NCBI RefSeq assembly: GCF_002858715.1 | Contig: NZ_PJZH01000002.1 | Location: 1-64,000 of the forward strand | Direction of reading: 5' to 3' | Origin: Chimaeribacter coloradensis | GTDB taxonomy: Bacteria > Pseudomonadota > Gammaproteobacteria > Enterobacterales > Enterobacteriaceae | DNA length: 64,000 nucleotides | Shown: piece after piece, positions 1-8,433 of the stretch | Layout of the letters: the number at the start of each line of letters is the position of its first letter | How positions within the stretch are numbered: position 1 is the first letter of the stretch | Notes under the pieces: model-generated | Seen by the model: only the letters and a program-made list of their open reading frames with translations | What the model was told of the DNA's origin: nothing | The model's database searches: none | Position numbers and translations under genes: made by a program

Positions 1-70
1 TGGGTGATCCGGCTGAATCATTGCACGCTCCCGCGTGTCCCCTCATTTCGCCTCCGGGCTGATCGGGCCG

Positions 71-99
71 GGACAGACACGCTCCCAGCGTGGCTGTCC
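71..99. repeat. Imperfect inverted repeat (stem-loop) at the left edge
   Basis: Arms of 13 bases (71-83 and 87-99) around a CCC loop, with one mismatch. No T-run follows on either strand, so it does not look like a terminator. It lies just before the 112-bp repeat array. A second small stem, GCGGAC (105-110) with GTCCGC (116-121), follows directly. Confidence 0.6.
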
Positions 100-114
100 C
101 TCTCGCGGACGTCC

Positions 115-533
115 TGTCCGCTCACCCGGCCCTGCGGCTCCATTCGGCAATGATTTTTACGCCCCCACCTCCTCTGCAAACTTGTAGGTATGTAAGGAAA
201 TAGTAGGGGCCTTCCCTGGGCTATCCTGTCCGCTTACCCAGCCTTGCGGCTTCGTTCGGCAATGATTTTTACGCCCCCACCTCCTCTGCAAGCCTTTAAG
301 TATGTAAGGAAATGGTAGGGGTGATTCGTTTCGCTGAGCGTGCATCTGCTCAGCCTTGCGTCTCCGCTTGGAAGGGATTTTTACGCCCTCTTCTGCAAAA
401 TTTTTTAGGAGGTGAGGAAAGAGTAGATGGGAACTCTTTTTGCTGAACGTGCATCTGCTCAGCCCTGCGGCTCCGCCTGGCGGGGATGTTTACGCTCCCT
501 CTGCAAACCTGCGGGTATGTAAGATGACTGGGG
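115..533. repeat. Four degenerate tandem repeats of about 112 bp
   Basis: Four copies share the block TGCGGCTCC, then TTTTTACGCC, then CCTCTGCAAA, then TATGTAAGGAAA and a GTAGGGG-like end. The TTTTTAC core begins at 154, 266 and 378, and as TGTTTAC at about 487, giving a period of 112, 112 and 109 bases. Junctions carry stems that differ in sequence: GCGGAC/GTCCGC (105-121), CTGGG/CCCAG (216-241), GCTGAGC/GCTCAGC (333-354) and GCTGAAC/GCTCAGC (442-463). I see no credible gene inside; a 62-codon reverse frame at 157-345 is built from the repeats. The family is unknown to me; it is not a REP, BOX or ERIC sequence I recognise. Confidence 0.8.
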
Positions 534-625
534 TAAAGGCTTTCCGTTGGTCGAGCCTTTCTTTTTCCCCTGCGCGGGGAATGGCAGAGGAAAAATATCA
601 GTGAGAAAAATGACGGGCGGCGGGG

Positions 626-976
626 TCAGGGGGCGGTATTGCCTTTTTGCAGCCAGAGGCCGTTGATGCCCTGGACGTAGTCGCCGGGGCGGGCGCGGTC
701 TACCAGCTTCTGGCCGGCCAGACGGGCGACGCTCTCTGCCGGTACCCGGTTCTCCTCGGCGATCGCGCGGTAACGGTCGCGGCGCGCCTGGTTGATCCTG
801 TCAGCCAGCGCGGCGGCTTCCGGGTCGGGCTTCACCACCGCCACATAACCGCTGAGCGTCTCCCCTAACCGCCCCTGCGTGCGGGCCTCGTCCAGCGTCA
901 GGGCGTTGGCAACCGCGCTGATACCCAGCACGCTGAAGGCCAGCACCAGCCCCAATATCGTCTTGCGTATCCTCAT
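626..976 (-). CDS. ydbL: YdbL family periplasmic protein (DUF1318)
   Basis: A 116-residue exported protein: a basic start and hydrophobic stretch ending in VANA form a signal peptide (about residues 1-25), followed by a charged DUF1318 domain with a VDRARPGDYVQ-type ending. The ATG at 976 is preferred over an in-frame TTG at 979 because AGGAG sits 5 bases before it. It is the last gene of ydbH-ynbE-ydbL, 9 bases after ynbE. From published E. coli work (not from this sequence), YdbL modulates the YdbH-YnbE bridge that carries phospholipid between the membranes. Nothing is missing compared with E. coli. Confidence 0.9.
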   Translation of the reverse strand: MRIRKTILGLVLAFSVLGISAVANALTLDEARTQGRLGETLSGYVAVVKPDPEAAALADRINQARRDRYRAIAEENRVPAESVARLAGQKLVDRARPGDYVQGINGLWLQKGNTAP

Positions 977-985
977 CAATGCTCC

Positions 986-1183
986 TCAGAACAGATCGCT
1001 TTGGCTCTTCAGCAGATCTTCCACATCCTTGTCCACCTTGATGTGAATCTCATGCTCAATTTTAACATTCATGTTAATCGTGATGGGCTGCGACGGCGTC
1101 GCCAGCTCAATGCGCGGCACGCAGCCGGCCAGCAGCAGCAGGGGCAGCAGGCCGGTCAGCGCGCGCACGGGGGAAAACATCAT
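986..1183 (-). CDS. ynbE: YnbE small outer-membrane lipoprotein
   Basis: A 65-residue protein with a lipoprotein signal: basic start, leucine-rich core and the lipobox LLAGC, so Cys21 should be acylated. The rest is alternating beta-type sequence (ITINMNVKIEHEIHIKVD) expected to continue a beta-groove. In E. coli YnbE is reported to stack onto the C-terminus of the inner-membrane AsmA-like protein YdbH and complete an intermembrane bridge. The start codon overlaps the ydbH stop (ATGA), with GAGG 8 bases upstream, so the two are translationally coupled. Confidence 0.9.
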   Translation of the reverse strand: MMFSPVRALTGLLPLLLLAGCVPRIELATPSQPITINMNVKIEHEIHIKVDKDVEDLLKSQSDLF

Positions 1184-3825
1184 GGTTGCGTCCTCGCAGG
1201 TTGGGAGAGCCTCTCAGAAAGCCACTCCTGCACATTGTCGCCAAAGCGCAAACTGCGCCACAGCTGGAATACGTTCTCCTGATGCTGATAGTTCAGGATG
1301 ATATTGCGCCGCTGGGTCTCGCCCGGGCTGACGCCGTCAATCTTCGCCGCCAGCGTCAGCCCGCCCAGGTTGTCCAGGCTGACTTCGGCCGACGTGCGGC
1401 TGATCTCCAGATAGCGCAGCCAGTCTACCACCAGCCGGTTGGTCAGGTTGCCTTCCGCCAGTGCCTGCGCCATCTCCGGTGCCAGCCGCAGCGTCAGCAG
1501 GCCGTGGTTGCGTACCCAGCCCCCTTTCACCAGCCAGTGCGGGTTGTCCAGCCAGAGCGGCAGCTCCCCGTCCACCTTGCCGGACATGGCGAACTGCTTG
1601 GGCTTCAGCGCCGTGAACACCTCGCTTAAGTCCACCTGATCCAGCTTCAGCACCGCCGCCTGATGCTGCGGCAGCCGCAGCGCCGACAAACTCACATGGC
1701 CGCCCAGCATATCCACGCCGACGTTGCTCAGCGTCAGCGGCAGGTGCTCGCTGTAGGGATAATTCCCCTGCAGATCGGCGGTGATGTTCTTCATCGCCAC
1801 CAGATTGCGCAACAGACCGATGCGCAGCGACACCGGCTGCTGTGCGCCAAACTGCCAGCGGTGGTTATCCAGCCGGTACGGCAGGATGAAATCCACCCCG
1901 CTCACCTCGCCATCCTTCAGCCAGGCACCGCCCTGCTGCACCACCCAGTGGCCGCCCGCCACCAGCCCCTGCTCCCGCGCGGCGGAGAACGCCGTCTGGG
2001 CGCGGAAACGCCCGTCGCGCAGCGTGATTTTCAGCGCCGGGTCCAGCAGCGGCTGGAAAGCGGTCAGCGGCTGATCCGGCCACCACCCTTCACCGCGCAG
2101 CCGCTCGCCGTCCCAGCGTCCGCGCAGGGCGATCGGCCCAATCGGCGGCGCGGCCAGGCTGCCGCGCCACAGGAAAGCCGCCGGTGACGTGCCCTTGACC
2201 TGCAACGCCAGCAACGTCGGCGGCAGATACCCGCCATTGCCCAGCCCGATGCGCTCTGCCGCCAGCGTCACTCCCCCTTTCAGCGCCTCCGGCTCCGCCC
2301 CGGACGGGCGCTGCCAGACCAGCGGTTCGCTCAGCGTCAGGCGCGGTTTGTCCACCGTCATCAGCCCGTAATGCAGCTGGTTAAACCCGGTGGACAGCGT
2401 TGACACCGTCAGCCGTGCGGCGTCCCAGCGCCCTTTGCCGGTCATGTCCCAGCGCGCCTGTAACGGCGGCAGGGTACCGTTGCCCCAGAAGTTGTACTGC
2501 CAGTGGCCGCGATCCGGCCAGAAATCCTGCGCTTTACCGTCGAGGTGCAGCTTCACTGCGCCCCAGTAGCGGTCAGTCAGCCGCACAATCGCCTGTAACG
2601 GGCCGTTGATGCCCGCAGGTGACAGGGTCACGCCCGCCAGCGGCCAGCGCGCCTCTTCCAGCCGCTGCTGATCCGCCAGGTTGCCCCACGCCCGCAGCAG
2701 CGCGCCGCTGCGCAAGGTCAGCGCCGGGCTGAGCAGCGGCCCGTGCAGCCAGGCCGGGAGCGACGCAGTAAACGACAGGCGTTCGGCGTTGGCCTGCCCG
2801 GTAAGCTGGAGGTGCAGGTCGCTCTCCGTCAGCCCGATGCTGCCCGGCCCGGCAGAGAGCACCACGTTGGCGCGGCCGTTGTGGCCGCGGGTCAGCATGT
2901 TCGCCCTGCCTTCCAGCGTGGCGCGGGTGAAGTGGCTGTCCCAGTCACGCAGGGTCAGGCTCAGCCCGCCTGCCAGCGGCTGGGAGGCATAGGGCCAGCG
3001 CCAGCGGCCGTCCCGGATTGCCAGGGACGTGGCGGAGAGTTGCCACGGCAGGCGCAACAGCGGCTCCGGGTCATCTTTTGCACCGGCCACCAGCGTGCCC
3101 TGCGCGCCCTGCCAGGCCAGCGTCACCGTCAGCGGGGCCGCGATGCCTGCCAGCGTCAGGTGCGCCTGAAGATCGCCCTGTTGCGGCAGGCTGCCCGCCG
3201 CCGCCGGCAGTGTCACCCGCCCGGCCAGCGTCAGCGGTTCGGCCATGCCCGCCAGCGTCACGGCGAATTGGGAGAGGGTGAGCTGCTGGCGGCGGTCGAG
3301 AGAGGCCGCCAGCGCCAGCGCGGGTGCGCCGGTGGCAGTGCGCCCGGCGCTGAGATAGTGGAGCTGCTGGCCCGCCGCGCCGCTGCTGAAGGTCAGCCGC
3401 CCGGCATAGGGCTGCCACGGGGCGAGGCTGAACTGGTTGATGGTCACGTCCAGCCCCGGCAGGCGCTGTTGCCACGCCGCCAGGGAGAGCGGCGCGCCGC
3501 CCGGCTTACCGGCGGGCAACCGGCTCAGGCAGGCGCTGTCGAGCGTCAGGCGGCCGGCGGTCAGCACCCAGCGCCGGTGGCGGAATTCAAGGCGGGCGCG
3601 GCTGCTGTCGGCCAGCCTGCATGCCCCGGCGGAGAAGGTCATCGGCGGCAGTTGCAGGCCGTGGCGGGTCAGGCGCAGCGGGCCTGCCAGCGTCAGCTGG
3701 GTGCCCTCAGGCAGCCAGAACCGGGCCACCGTCGGCAGCCAGCCCGGCAGCGTCAGCCAGCCGGTGCCGAGCGCCAGCACCACGCCCGGCAGGCCAATCC
3801 CCAGCGCTTTCCATCCTTTTCTCAT
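1180..3825 (-). CDS. ydbH: YdbH, AsmA-like intermembrane lipid-transport protein
   Basis: An 881-residue protein (E. coli about 879). It has one N-terminal membrane segment (about residues 8-30) and then a long periplasmic part rich in beta structure, typical of the AsmA-like/TamB-like group (with YhdP and TamB) that moves phospholipid to the outer membrane. The ATG at 3825 was chosen over an in-frame TTG at 3846 because AGGA stands 6 bases before it. It is the first gene of ydbH-ynbE-ydbL and is divergent from ldhA, 178 bases away. No frameshift or internal stop. Confidence 0.93.
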   Translation of the reverse strand: MRKGWKALGIGLPGVVLALGTGWLTLPGWLPTVARFWLPEGTQLTLAGPLRLTRHGLQLPPMTFSAGACRLADSSRARLEFRHRRWVLTAGRLTLDSACLSRLPAGKPGGAPLSLAAWQQRLPGLDVTINQFSLAPWQPYAGRLTFSSGAAGQQLHYLSAGRTATGAPALALAASLDRRQQLTLSQFAVTLAGMAEPLTLAGRVTLPAAAGSLPQQGDLQAHLTLAGIAAPLTVTLAWQGAQGTLVAGAKDDPEPLLRLPWQLSATSLAIRDGRWRWPYASQPLAGGLSLTLRDWDSHFTRATLEGRANMLTRGHNGRANVVLSAGPGSIGLTESDLHLQLTGQANAERLSFTASLPAWLHGPLLSPALTLRSGALLRAWGNLADQQRLEEARWPLAGVTLSPAGINGPLQAIVRLTDRYWGAVKLHLDGKAQDFWPDRGHWQYNFWGNGTLPPLQARWDMTGKGRWDAARLTVSTLSTGFNQLHYGLMTVDKPRLTLSEPLVWQRPSGAEPEALKGGVTLAAERIGLGNGGYLPPTLLALQVKGTSPAAFLWRGSLAAPPIGPIALRGRWDGERLRGEGWWPDQPLTAFQPLLDPALKITLRDGRFRAQTAFSAAREQGLVAGGHWVVQQGGAWLKDGEVSGVDFILPYRLDNHRWQFGAQQPVSLRIGLLRNLVAMKNITADLQGNYPYSEHLPLTLSNVGVDMLGGHVSLSALRLPQHQAAVLKLDQVDLSEVFTALKPKQFAMSGKVDGELPLWLDNPHWLVKGGWVRNHGLLTLRLAPEMAQALAEGNLTNRLVVDWLRYLEISRTSAEVSLDNLGGLTLAAKIDGVSPGETQRRNIILNYQHQENVFQLWRSLRFGDNVQEWLSERLSQPARTQP

Positions 3826-4003
3826 TAACCGTCCTGTTTTTCCCAAAAACGCTGCAAGATACCATACTTAACGCTATTCATCCGCCACCGGTGGGCGCAC
3901 CGCCCGCTGCCGGGGAAAAACCGGTGGCCTTACATGCCGTTACCGTTGGTGGCGGCCCTTGCCTTCTGTTACGTTGAACTCAGGCTTTTTACGGAGAACG
4001 ATT

Positions 4004-4996
4004 ATGAAAATGGCGATATACAGTACCAAACATTATGACCGTAAATATCTGGAACTGGTAAATCAGCAGTTTAATTTCGAATTAGAGTTTTTTGATTTCT
4101 TGCTGACCCCGGCCACTGCCAAAAACGCCGTCGGCTGCGACGCCGTCTGCCTGTTTGTGAACGACGACGGTGGCCGGGAGGTGCTGGAGGAGTTTGCGGC
4201 GCTGGGGGTGAAGATTCTGGCGCTGCGCTGCGCCGGGTTCAATAACGTCGATCTGGACGCCGCCAAAGAGCTGGGCATCCAGGTGGTGCGGGTGCCGGCC
4301 TATTCGCCCGAGGCGGTGGCCGAGCACACCGTGGGGCTGATGATGACCCTCAACCGCCGCATTCACCGCGCCTACCAGCGCACCCGCGATGCCAACTTCG
4401 CGCTGGATGGGCTGATCGGCTTCAATATGCATAACCGCACCGCCGGGGTGATCGGCACCGGCAAAATCGGCCTGGCGACCCTGCGCATCCTGAAGGGGTT
4501 CGGCATGAAGCTGCTGGCCTTTGACCCCTATCCGTCGCCGCAGGCGCTGGAGCTGGGCGCGGAGTATGTTGACCTGAACACCCTCTATGCCCGCTCAGAC
4601 GTGATTACCCTGCACTGCCCGCTGACGCCGGAGAACCACCACCTGCTGAATGCCGAGGCGTTCCGTAAGATGAAAGACGGGGTGATGGTGATTAACACCA
4701 GCCGCGGCGGCCTGATTGACTCCACCGCCGCCATTGAGGCGCTGAAACAGCAGAAGATCGGCGCGCTGGGGATGGACGTCTATGAAAACGAGCGCGGCCT
4801 GTTCTTTGAGGACAAATCCAACGACGTGATCCAGGATGATGTCTTCCGCCGGTTATCCGCCTGCCACAATGTGCTGTTTACCGGCCACCAGGCGTTTCTG
4901 ACGGAAGAGGCGCTGACCAGCATTGCCGAGGTGACGTTGCAGAACGTCAGCCAGCTCACCCGCGGCGAGCCCTGCCCCAACCTGCTGACGGCGTAA
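4004..4996 (+). CDS. ldhA: Fermentative D-lactate dehydrogenase
   Basis: A 330-residue cytoplasmic NAD-dependent enzyme that reduces pyruvate to D-lactate during fermentation. It belongs to the D-2-hydroxyacid dehydrogenase family: NAD-binding GTGKIG at 151-156, substrate-binding Arg234 (NTSRG), Glu263 (ENE) and proton-donating His295 (FTGHQ). The start MKMAIYSTKHYDRKY matches the E. coli N-terminus; a longer in-frame start at 3959 is rejected because GGAG lies just before 4004. It is divergent from ydbH and convergent with ydbJ. In E. coli hslJ sits between ldhA and ydbJ; it is absent here. Confidence 0.97.
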   Translation: MKMAIYSTKHYDRKYLELVNQQFNFELEFFDFLLTPATAKNAVGCDAVCLFVNDDGGREVLEEFAALGVKILALRCAGFNNVDLDAAKELGIQVVRVPAYSPEAVAEHTVGLMMTLNRRIHRAYQRTRDANFALDGLIGFNMHNRTAGVIGTGKIGLATLRILKGFGMKLLAFDPYPSPQALELGAEYVDLNTLYARSDVITLHCPLTPENHHLLNAEAFRKMKDGVMVINTSRGGLIDSTAAIEALKQQKIGALGMDVYENERGLFFEDKSNDVIQDDVFRRLSACHNVLFTGHQAFLTEEALTSIAEVTLQNVSQLTRGEPCPNLLTA

Positions 4997-5013
4997 GGCC
5001 GTTGCCCGGCTGC

Positions 5014-5307
5014 TCAGCCGGCCGGGCAGGCCCCGCGCATCAGCGCCCACTCTTCGCACTGTTTGCCGTCAGGTAACTGGCACATGCCGATGGTGCTGCC
5101 GTCGAGCTGGCGCGCCAGTGCCAGCGTGCCGCCGACCAGCCCGCAGTTGGCCGAGGCCGGGTTAGCCCGGTTCAGGTTGTGGGAGGGGTTGACGCTGGTC
5201 GCCTGCTGTACCGGCTCATCCTCATAGCGTTCGTCGTCATCATGGCTGCTGCACGCGGCCAGTAAAAAAAGGCTGCCTGCAACCACTAACCCGGCGGTTA
5301 ATTTCAT
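5014..5307 (-). CDS. ydbJ: DUF333 lipoprotein, YdbJ-like
   Basis: A 97-residue putative lipoprotein. MKLTAGLVV plus a hydrophobic core leads to the lipobox LLAAC (Cys19). The C-terminal half is a DUF333 domain: NPASANC, a GG motif, GMCQLPDGKQCEEWALMRG, with conserved cysteines. The start at 5307 gives a normal signal peptide; an in-frame start at 5328 adds seven residues. The position next to ldhA matches E. coli ydbJ. Function unknown. It converges on ldhA with 17 bases between the stop codons and no evident terminator. The T-rich stretch 5385-5410 may hold its promoter, but I cannot place it. Confidence 0.85.
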   Translation of the reverse strand: MKLTAGLVVAGSLFLLAACSSHDDDERYEDEPVQQATSVNPSHNLNRANPASANCGLVGGTLALARQLDGSTIGMCQLPDGKQCEEWALMRGACPAG

Positions 5308-5689
5308 CGGCCTGCTCCTGCTCGTCATCGGTAGGAAAAAAGGAATGGGCGACGGCGTTAAAAGAAGAGAGGGGCCTGCCCAGCGCTATTTTTAGCGTTA
5401 ATTACGGGGCGAGTAAATATCGGAACGGGTAATACCGCGGAATAATTAAATTGCGCTGATGTATTAATTTGATTTATTGCCGGAAGCCGGGGGTTGCCGG
5501 AAAAAACGGCTATGCCGCAACATTTTTAAGATCAACCGGTTAGCAAAGCCGATGTGGCGGTAAGGAATGTCTGAAAACCGGTGCCGGCCAAGCAGGCCAT
5601 TTTTTCGCGCAGCCTGCGCCGGGCGGGCATTGTGGTAACATTTTATGTCTGCCAACTAAGCCGCTGCCCCGCCACCGCTTCTTTTGCTG

Positions 5690-5717
5690 TTGCGGTTATT
5701 ATCCTTTTTTATATAGT
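5690..5717 (+). promoter_or_regulatory. Predicted sigma-70 promoter of the candidate small RNA
   Basis: TTGCGG at 5690-5695 and TATAGT at 5712-5717, spacing 16. The expected start, 6-8 bases on, coincides with the first base of a small hairpin at 5724. Confidence 0.5.
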
Positions 5718-5723
5718 TTCCCG

Positions 5724-5809
5724 GCTAAGCAATTAGCATCCACTGTTTTTTTCAGTTAACGCTGACTGATTTTCTGCCGGCAAACCTAACCCTTTTGCCG
5801 GTTTTTTTT
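5724..5809 (+). ncRNA. Candidate intergenic small RNA, about 86 nt
   Basis: Predicted from structure only. It opens with a perfect hairpin GCTAA-GCAA-TTAGC (5724-5737, GNRA-type loop). A U-rich part with ACTG/CAGT pairing (5742-5756) or, alternatively, CAGT/ACTG (5753-5768) follows. It ends in a terminator with arms CCGGCAAA (5777-5784) and TTTGCCGG (5794-5801) and eight T. No open reading frame fits. In E. coli the ttcA to ydbJ interval holds micC, but this sequence is not recognisably MicC. Expression is unproven. Confidence 0.55.
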
Positions 5810-6157
5810 ACCCCCGCCCCGCGGCTGCCCTTTCCCATCGATAAATTCCCGGCACAAATAGCGCGGCACTGAATATATTCCCCTTTTATTACCCCTGCCA
5901 TCAGGCTGCCGGGTTTAGCGGCCTGCCGGCGCAACGCGCGCTGCCTGAAAGGGTTTTAGTGTGCCGGCGCTGTTGCCTGGCCGGGTGACAGGGGGTAAAT
6001 TTAAAGTATGTTGTAATTAATAATAGGCGAACGAACCGATGCCCCGCCACTTTCCGGTACCGCAGCAAAAAACCCGCTGGCATTCGCGGCCGCAATCCGT
6101 ACCATACAGCGCATTACTGACAGCAGGCTTCCCCTCTGCGGGGCTGGCGCGATAACA

Positions 6158-7093
6158 ATGCAAGAGAACGACGTGGTTAATCAAAAAGAGCAATACAACC
6201 TCAATAAGCTGCAAAAGCGTTTGCGCCGCAATGTCGGCCAGGCGATTGCGGACTTCAATATGATTGAGGAAGGCGACCGCATCATGGTCTGCCTTTCCGG
6301 CGGCAAAGACAGCTACACCATGCTGGATATTCTGCTGAACCTGAAGCAAAGCGCGCCGATCAACTTCTCGCTGGTGGCGGTGAACCTCGACCAGAAGCAG
6401 CCCGGTTTCCCGGAGCATATTCTGCCCGCCTACCTCGATGAACTGGGCGTGGAGTATAAGATTGTCGAAGAGAATACCTACGGCATCGTCAAAGAGAAGA
6501 TCCCGGAAGGCAAAACCACCTGCTCGCTCTGCTCCCGTCTGCGCCGCGGCATTCTTTACCGTACCGCCACCGAGCTGGGCTGCACCAAGATCGCGCTGGG
6601 CCACCACCGGGATGACATGCTGCAGACGCTGTTCCTCAACATGTTCTACGGCGGCAAGCTGAAAGGGATGCCGCCGAAGCTGATGAGCGATGACGGCAAA
6701 CATGTGGTGATCCGCCCGCTGGCCTACTGCCGCGAGAAAGACATCGAACGCTTCTCCGAGGCGCGCGGGTTCCCGATCATCCCGTGCAACCTCTGCGGTT
6801 CCCAGCCGAACCTGCAGCGCGCGGTGATCAAAGAGATGCTACGTGACTGGGACAAAAAATACCCCGGCCGCATCGAAACCATGTTCAGCGCCATGCAGAA
6901 CGTGGTGCCGTCGCACCTGGCGGACCACAACCTGTTTGATTTCCGCGCCATCCGCCACGGCAGCGCGGTGGTTGACGGCGGTGACCTCGCCTTTGACCGT
7001 GAAGAGCTGCCGTTGCAGCCGGTGGGCTGGCAGCCGGAAGAGAATGATGAGCCGGTCATGGCCGAACGCCTGAACGTGCTGGAAATCAAATAA
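6158..7093 (+). CDS. ttcA: tRNA-cytidine(32) 2-sulfurtransferase TtcA
   Basis: A 311-residue cytoplasmic enzyme that 2-thiolates cytidine 32 of certain tRNAs, using ATP and a [4Fe-4S] cluster. The PP-loop SGGKDS is at 47-52. The cluster-ligand cysteines C122, C125 (CSLC) and C213 (PCNLC) are all present. Length and sequence match E. coli TtcA nearly throughout. The Shine-Dalgarno before ATG 6158 is weak, but the N-terminus MQEN agrees with the family. It is followed by its own terminator and then, on the other strand, by fnrS. Confidence 0.97.
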   Translation: MQENDVVNQKEQYNLNKLQKRLRRNVGQAIADFNMIEEGDRIMVCLSGGKDSYTMLDILLNLKQSAPINFSLVAVNLDQKQPGFPEHILPAYLDELGVEYKIVEENTYGIVKEKIPEGKTTCSLCSRLRRGILYRTATELGCTKIALGHHRDDMLQTLFLNMFYGGKLKGMPPKLMSDDGKHVVIRPLAYCREKDIERFSEARGFPIIPCNLCGSQPNLQRAVIKEMLRDWDKKYPGRIETMFSAMQNVVPSHLADHNLFDFRAIRHGSAVVDGGDLAFDREELPLQPVGWQPEENDEPVMAERLNVLEIK

Positions 7094-7113
7094 CCGCCTG
7101 TTCCGGCAAACAG

Positions 7114-7141
7114 AAAAGCGCACCCTGGTGCGCTTTTTTTT
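7114..7141 (+). terminator. Rho-independent terminator of ttcA
   Basis: Stem GCGCACC (7118-7124) with GGTGCGC (7127-7133), flanked by A and T runs, T-tract 7134-7141. Confidence 0.9.
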
Positions 7142-7187
7142 ATGGCAGAAACCCCGGTGAGGGAAAGAGAGGGGCCGGAAAAGAGGC

Positions 7188-7311
7188 AAAAAAAAGCCGG
7201 TCTGAAGGACCGGCGGGTATGAATCAATATGTGCTATGCAGTAATTCTAAACATAAGAAATAAGACAATTATGGAGCGCAACGCCCATCGCTTGACGTTG
7301 CATTCACCTGC
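7188..7311 (-). ncRNA. fnrS: FnrS, FNR-activated anaerobic small RNA
   Basis: The reverse strand starts GCAGGTGAATGCAACG and continues with TCAAGCGATGGGCGTTGC, GAATTACTGCATAGCACA and ATTGATTC. These blocks match E. coli FnrS, an Hfq-dependent RNA that represses genes not needed without oxygen. It ends in a terminator with stem GCCGGTC/GACCGGC (7196-7214) and a run of T (A at 7188-7195 on the + strand). The middle part (about 7235-7255) and the terminator stem differ from E. coli. As in E. coli it lies next to zntB. The 5' end at 7311 is set by homology and by the FNR-site spacing. Confidence 0.93.
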
Positions 7312-7318
7312 GACAGGG

Positions 7319-7360
7319 ATAATGCGCCCTTTTGCCGTGAGAAATCTTGATTTCGCTCAA
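7319..7360 (-). promoter_or_regulatory. fnrS promoter with FNR site
   Basis: On the reverse strand TTGAGCGAAATCAA (7347-7360) fits the FNR consensus TTGAT-N4-ATCAA with one mismatch. Its centre is about 41.5 bases before the predicted +1 at 7311, the spacing of a class II activator site. The -10 box is CATTAT (7319-7324). Anaerobic activation is inferred. Confidence 0.85.
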
Positions 7361-7393
7361 TATCATCTGCATTTCCTGCCATAACGCAGAAGG

Positions 7394-8377
7394 CTAGAGC
7401 CATTTCCGGCGTTTCAGCCACCAGGCTACCCCGACCACCAGCACCACCAGCGACAGGCAGAACGTAGCGAAACCGTAGCGCCACTCCCCGCCGGGGATGC
7501 CGCCGAGGTTGACGCCGAACAGGCCGGTCAGGAAAGTGGTGGGCAAAAACACCATCGCCAGCAGCGACATGGTATAGGTGCGCCGGTTCATCGCATCCGC
7601 CAGCTGGCTGGCGATCTCATCGGTGAGCACCGCGGTACGGGCGATGCTGGCGTCGAGGTCGTCAAGGCCGCGCCCGAGGCGGTCGGCGATCTCCTGCATC
7701 CGGCGGCGGTCGTCCTCGCTCATCCACGGCAGGCGTTCACTCGCCAGCCGGGTAAAGACATCCCGCTGTGGGGCCATGTAGCGGCGTAAGACAATCAGCT
7801 GCTTGCGCAGCAGCGCCATCTGCCCGCGCTCGGGGATCTGCTGGTCCAGCAGCCCATCTTCCATGTCGATGATCTTGTCATGCAGATCCTCAATAAACTC
7901 GCTGGCGTGGGCCGTCAGGGCGTCACACAGCTCAATCAGCCAGGTGCCGCTGTTGACCGGGCCGCTGCCCTGTTGCAGATCGTTGAGCACATCGTCAATG
8001 GAATAGACCTTGCGGTGCCGGGTAGTGACGATCAGTTTGTCCGTGATGTAGACGCGGATGGTCACCAGCTGGTCAGGCCGTGAATTGGCGTTGAAGTTGA
8101 TGGTGCGCAGGGTAATCAGGGTGCCGTCGCCCATGCGGCTGACGCGCGGGCGCATACTGTCACCGCCCAGCGCATCACGCACGGAATCCGGCAGCAGCGG
8201 CGTGGTGCTGAGCCACTCCCCGCTGGCGGGCAGCGCATAATCCAGGTGGATCCAGCAGGGTTTTTCACTGGTCACGTCACTGGATGGGTCGATGGCGGTG
8301 GCCCCGCCCTTGCCGTCCAGCTGGTAGGCATAGATCGCATCGGGGATCTGAAGTTGTTTGCCGCTGATTACATCCAC
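7394..8377 (-). CDS. zntB: Zinc transporter ZntB (CorA family)
   Basis: A 327-residue inner-membrane protein of the CorA metal-transporter family that moves Zn2+. A large cytoplasmic domain is followed by two C-terminal membrane helices with the [10 protein letters not shown] loop motif (in place of GMN). The start is taken as GTG at 8377 ([10 protein letters not shown]), with AGG 7 bases upstream. This gives exactly the E. coli length and alignment; an in-frame ATG 90 bases upstream would add 30 residues unlike the family. It runs toward fnrS. Confidence 0.93.
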   Translation of the reverse strand: MDVISGKQLQIPDAIYAYQLDGKGGATAIDPSSDVTSEKPCWIHLDYALPASGEWLSTTPLLPDSVRDALGGDSMRPRVSRMGDGTLITLRTINFNANSRPDQLVTIRVYITDKLIVTTRHRKVYSIDDVLNDLQQGSGPVNSGTWLIELCDALTAHASEFIEDLHDKIIDMEDGLLDQQIPERGQMALLRKQLIVLRRYMAPQRDVFTRLASERLPWMSEDDRRRMQEIADRLGRGLDDLDASIARTAVLTDEIASQLADAMNRRTYTMSLLAMVFLPTTFLTGLFGVNLGGIPGGEWRYGFATFCLSLVVLVVGVAWWLKRRKWL

Positions 8378-8401
8378 TCGTTCACCTGCATCAAAAATCG
8401 T

Positions 8402-8428
8402 ACCGGCGGCCTTGTGCCGCCGGTTTTT
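8402..8428. terminator. Stem-loop between mppA and zntB
   Basis: A perfect 9-bp stem (8402-8410 with 8416-8424) followed by TTTTT on the + strand. On the reverse strand a T-run comes three bases after the stem. It may end mppA transcripts, or be a 5' leader hairpin of zntB, because it lies between the predicted zntB promoter and its start codon. Confidence 0.6.
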
Positions 8429-8433
8429 GCCCC

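Larger units (their letters stand above)
5308..6157. other. 850-bp gene-free interval between ydbJ and ttcA
   Basis: AT-richer than the flanking genes. Short frames (5464-5655, 5752-5934, 5901-6095, all reverse) have no ribosome site or recognisable product. It contains a strong forward Rho-independent terminator at 5777-5809 with a promoter-like pair upstream, listed as a candidate small RNA. The last 200 bases lead into ttcA; I could not define its promoter. Confidence 0.7.

Noticed and set aside
2743-3828. 361-codon open frame on the + strand opposite ydbH
   Set aside because: Low-complexity Arg/Gln/Gly/Ala sequence and no family match; shadow of ydbH.
5724-5809. MicC itself
   Set aside because: Synteny suggested it, but the 5' end and terminator do not match the MicC sequence as I know it; kept only as an unnamed candidate.
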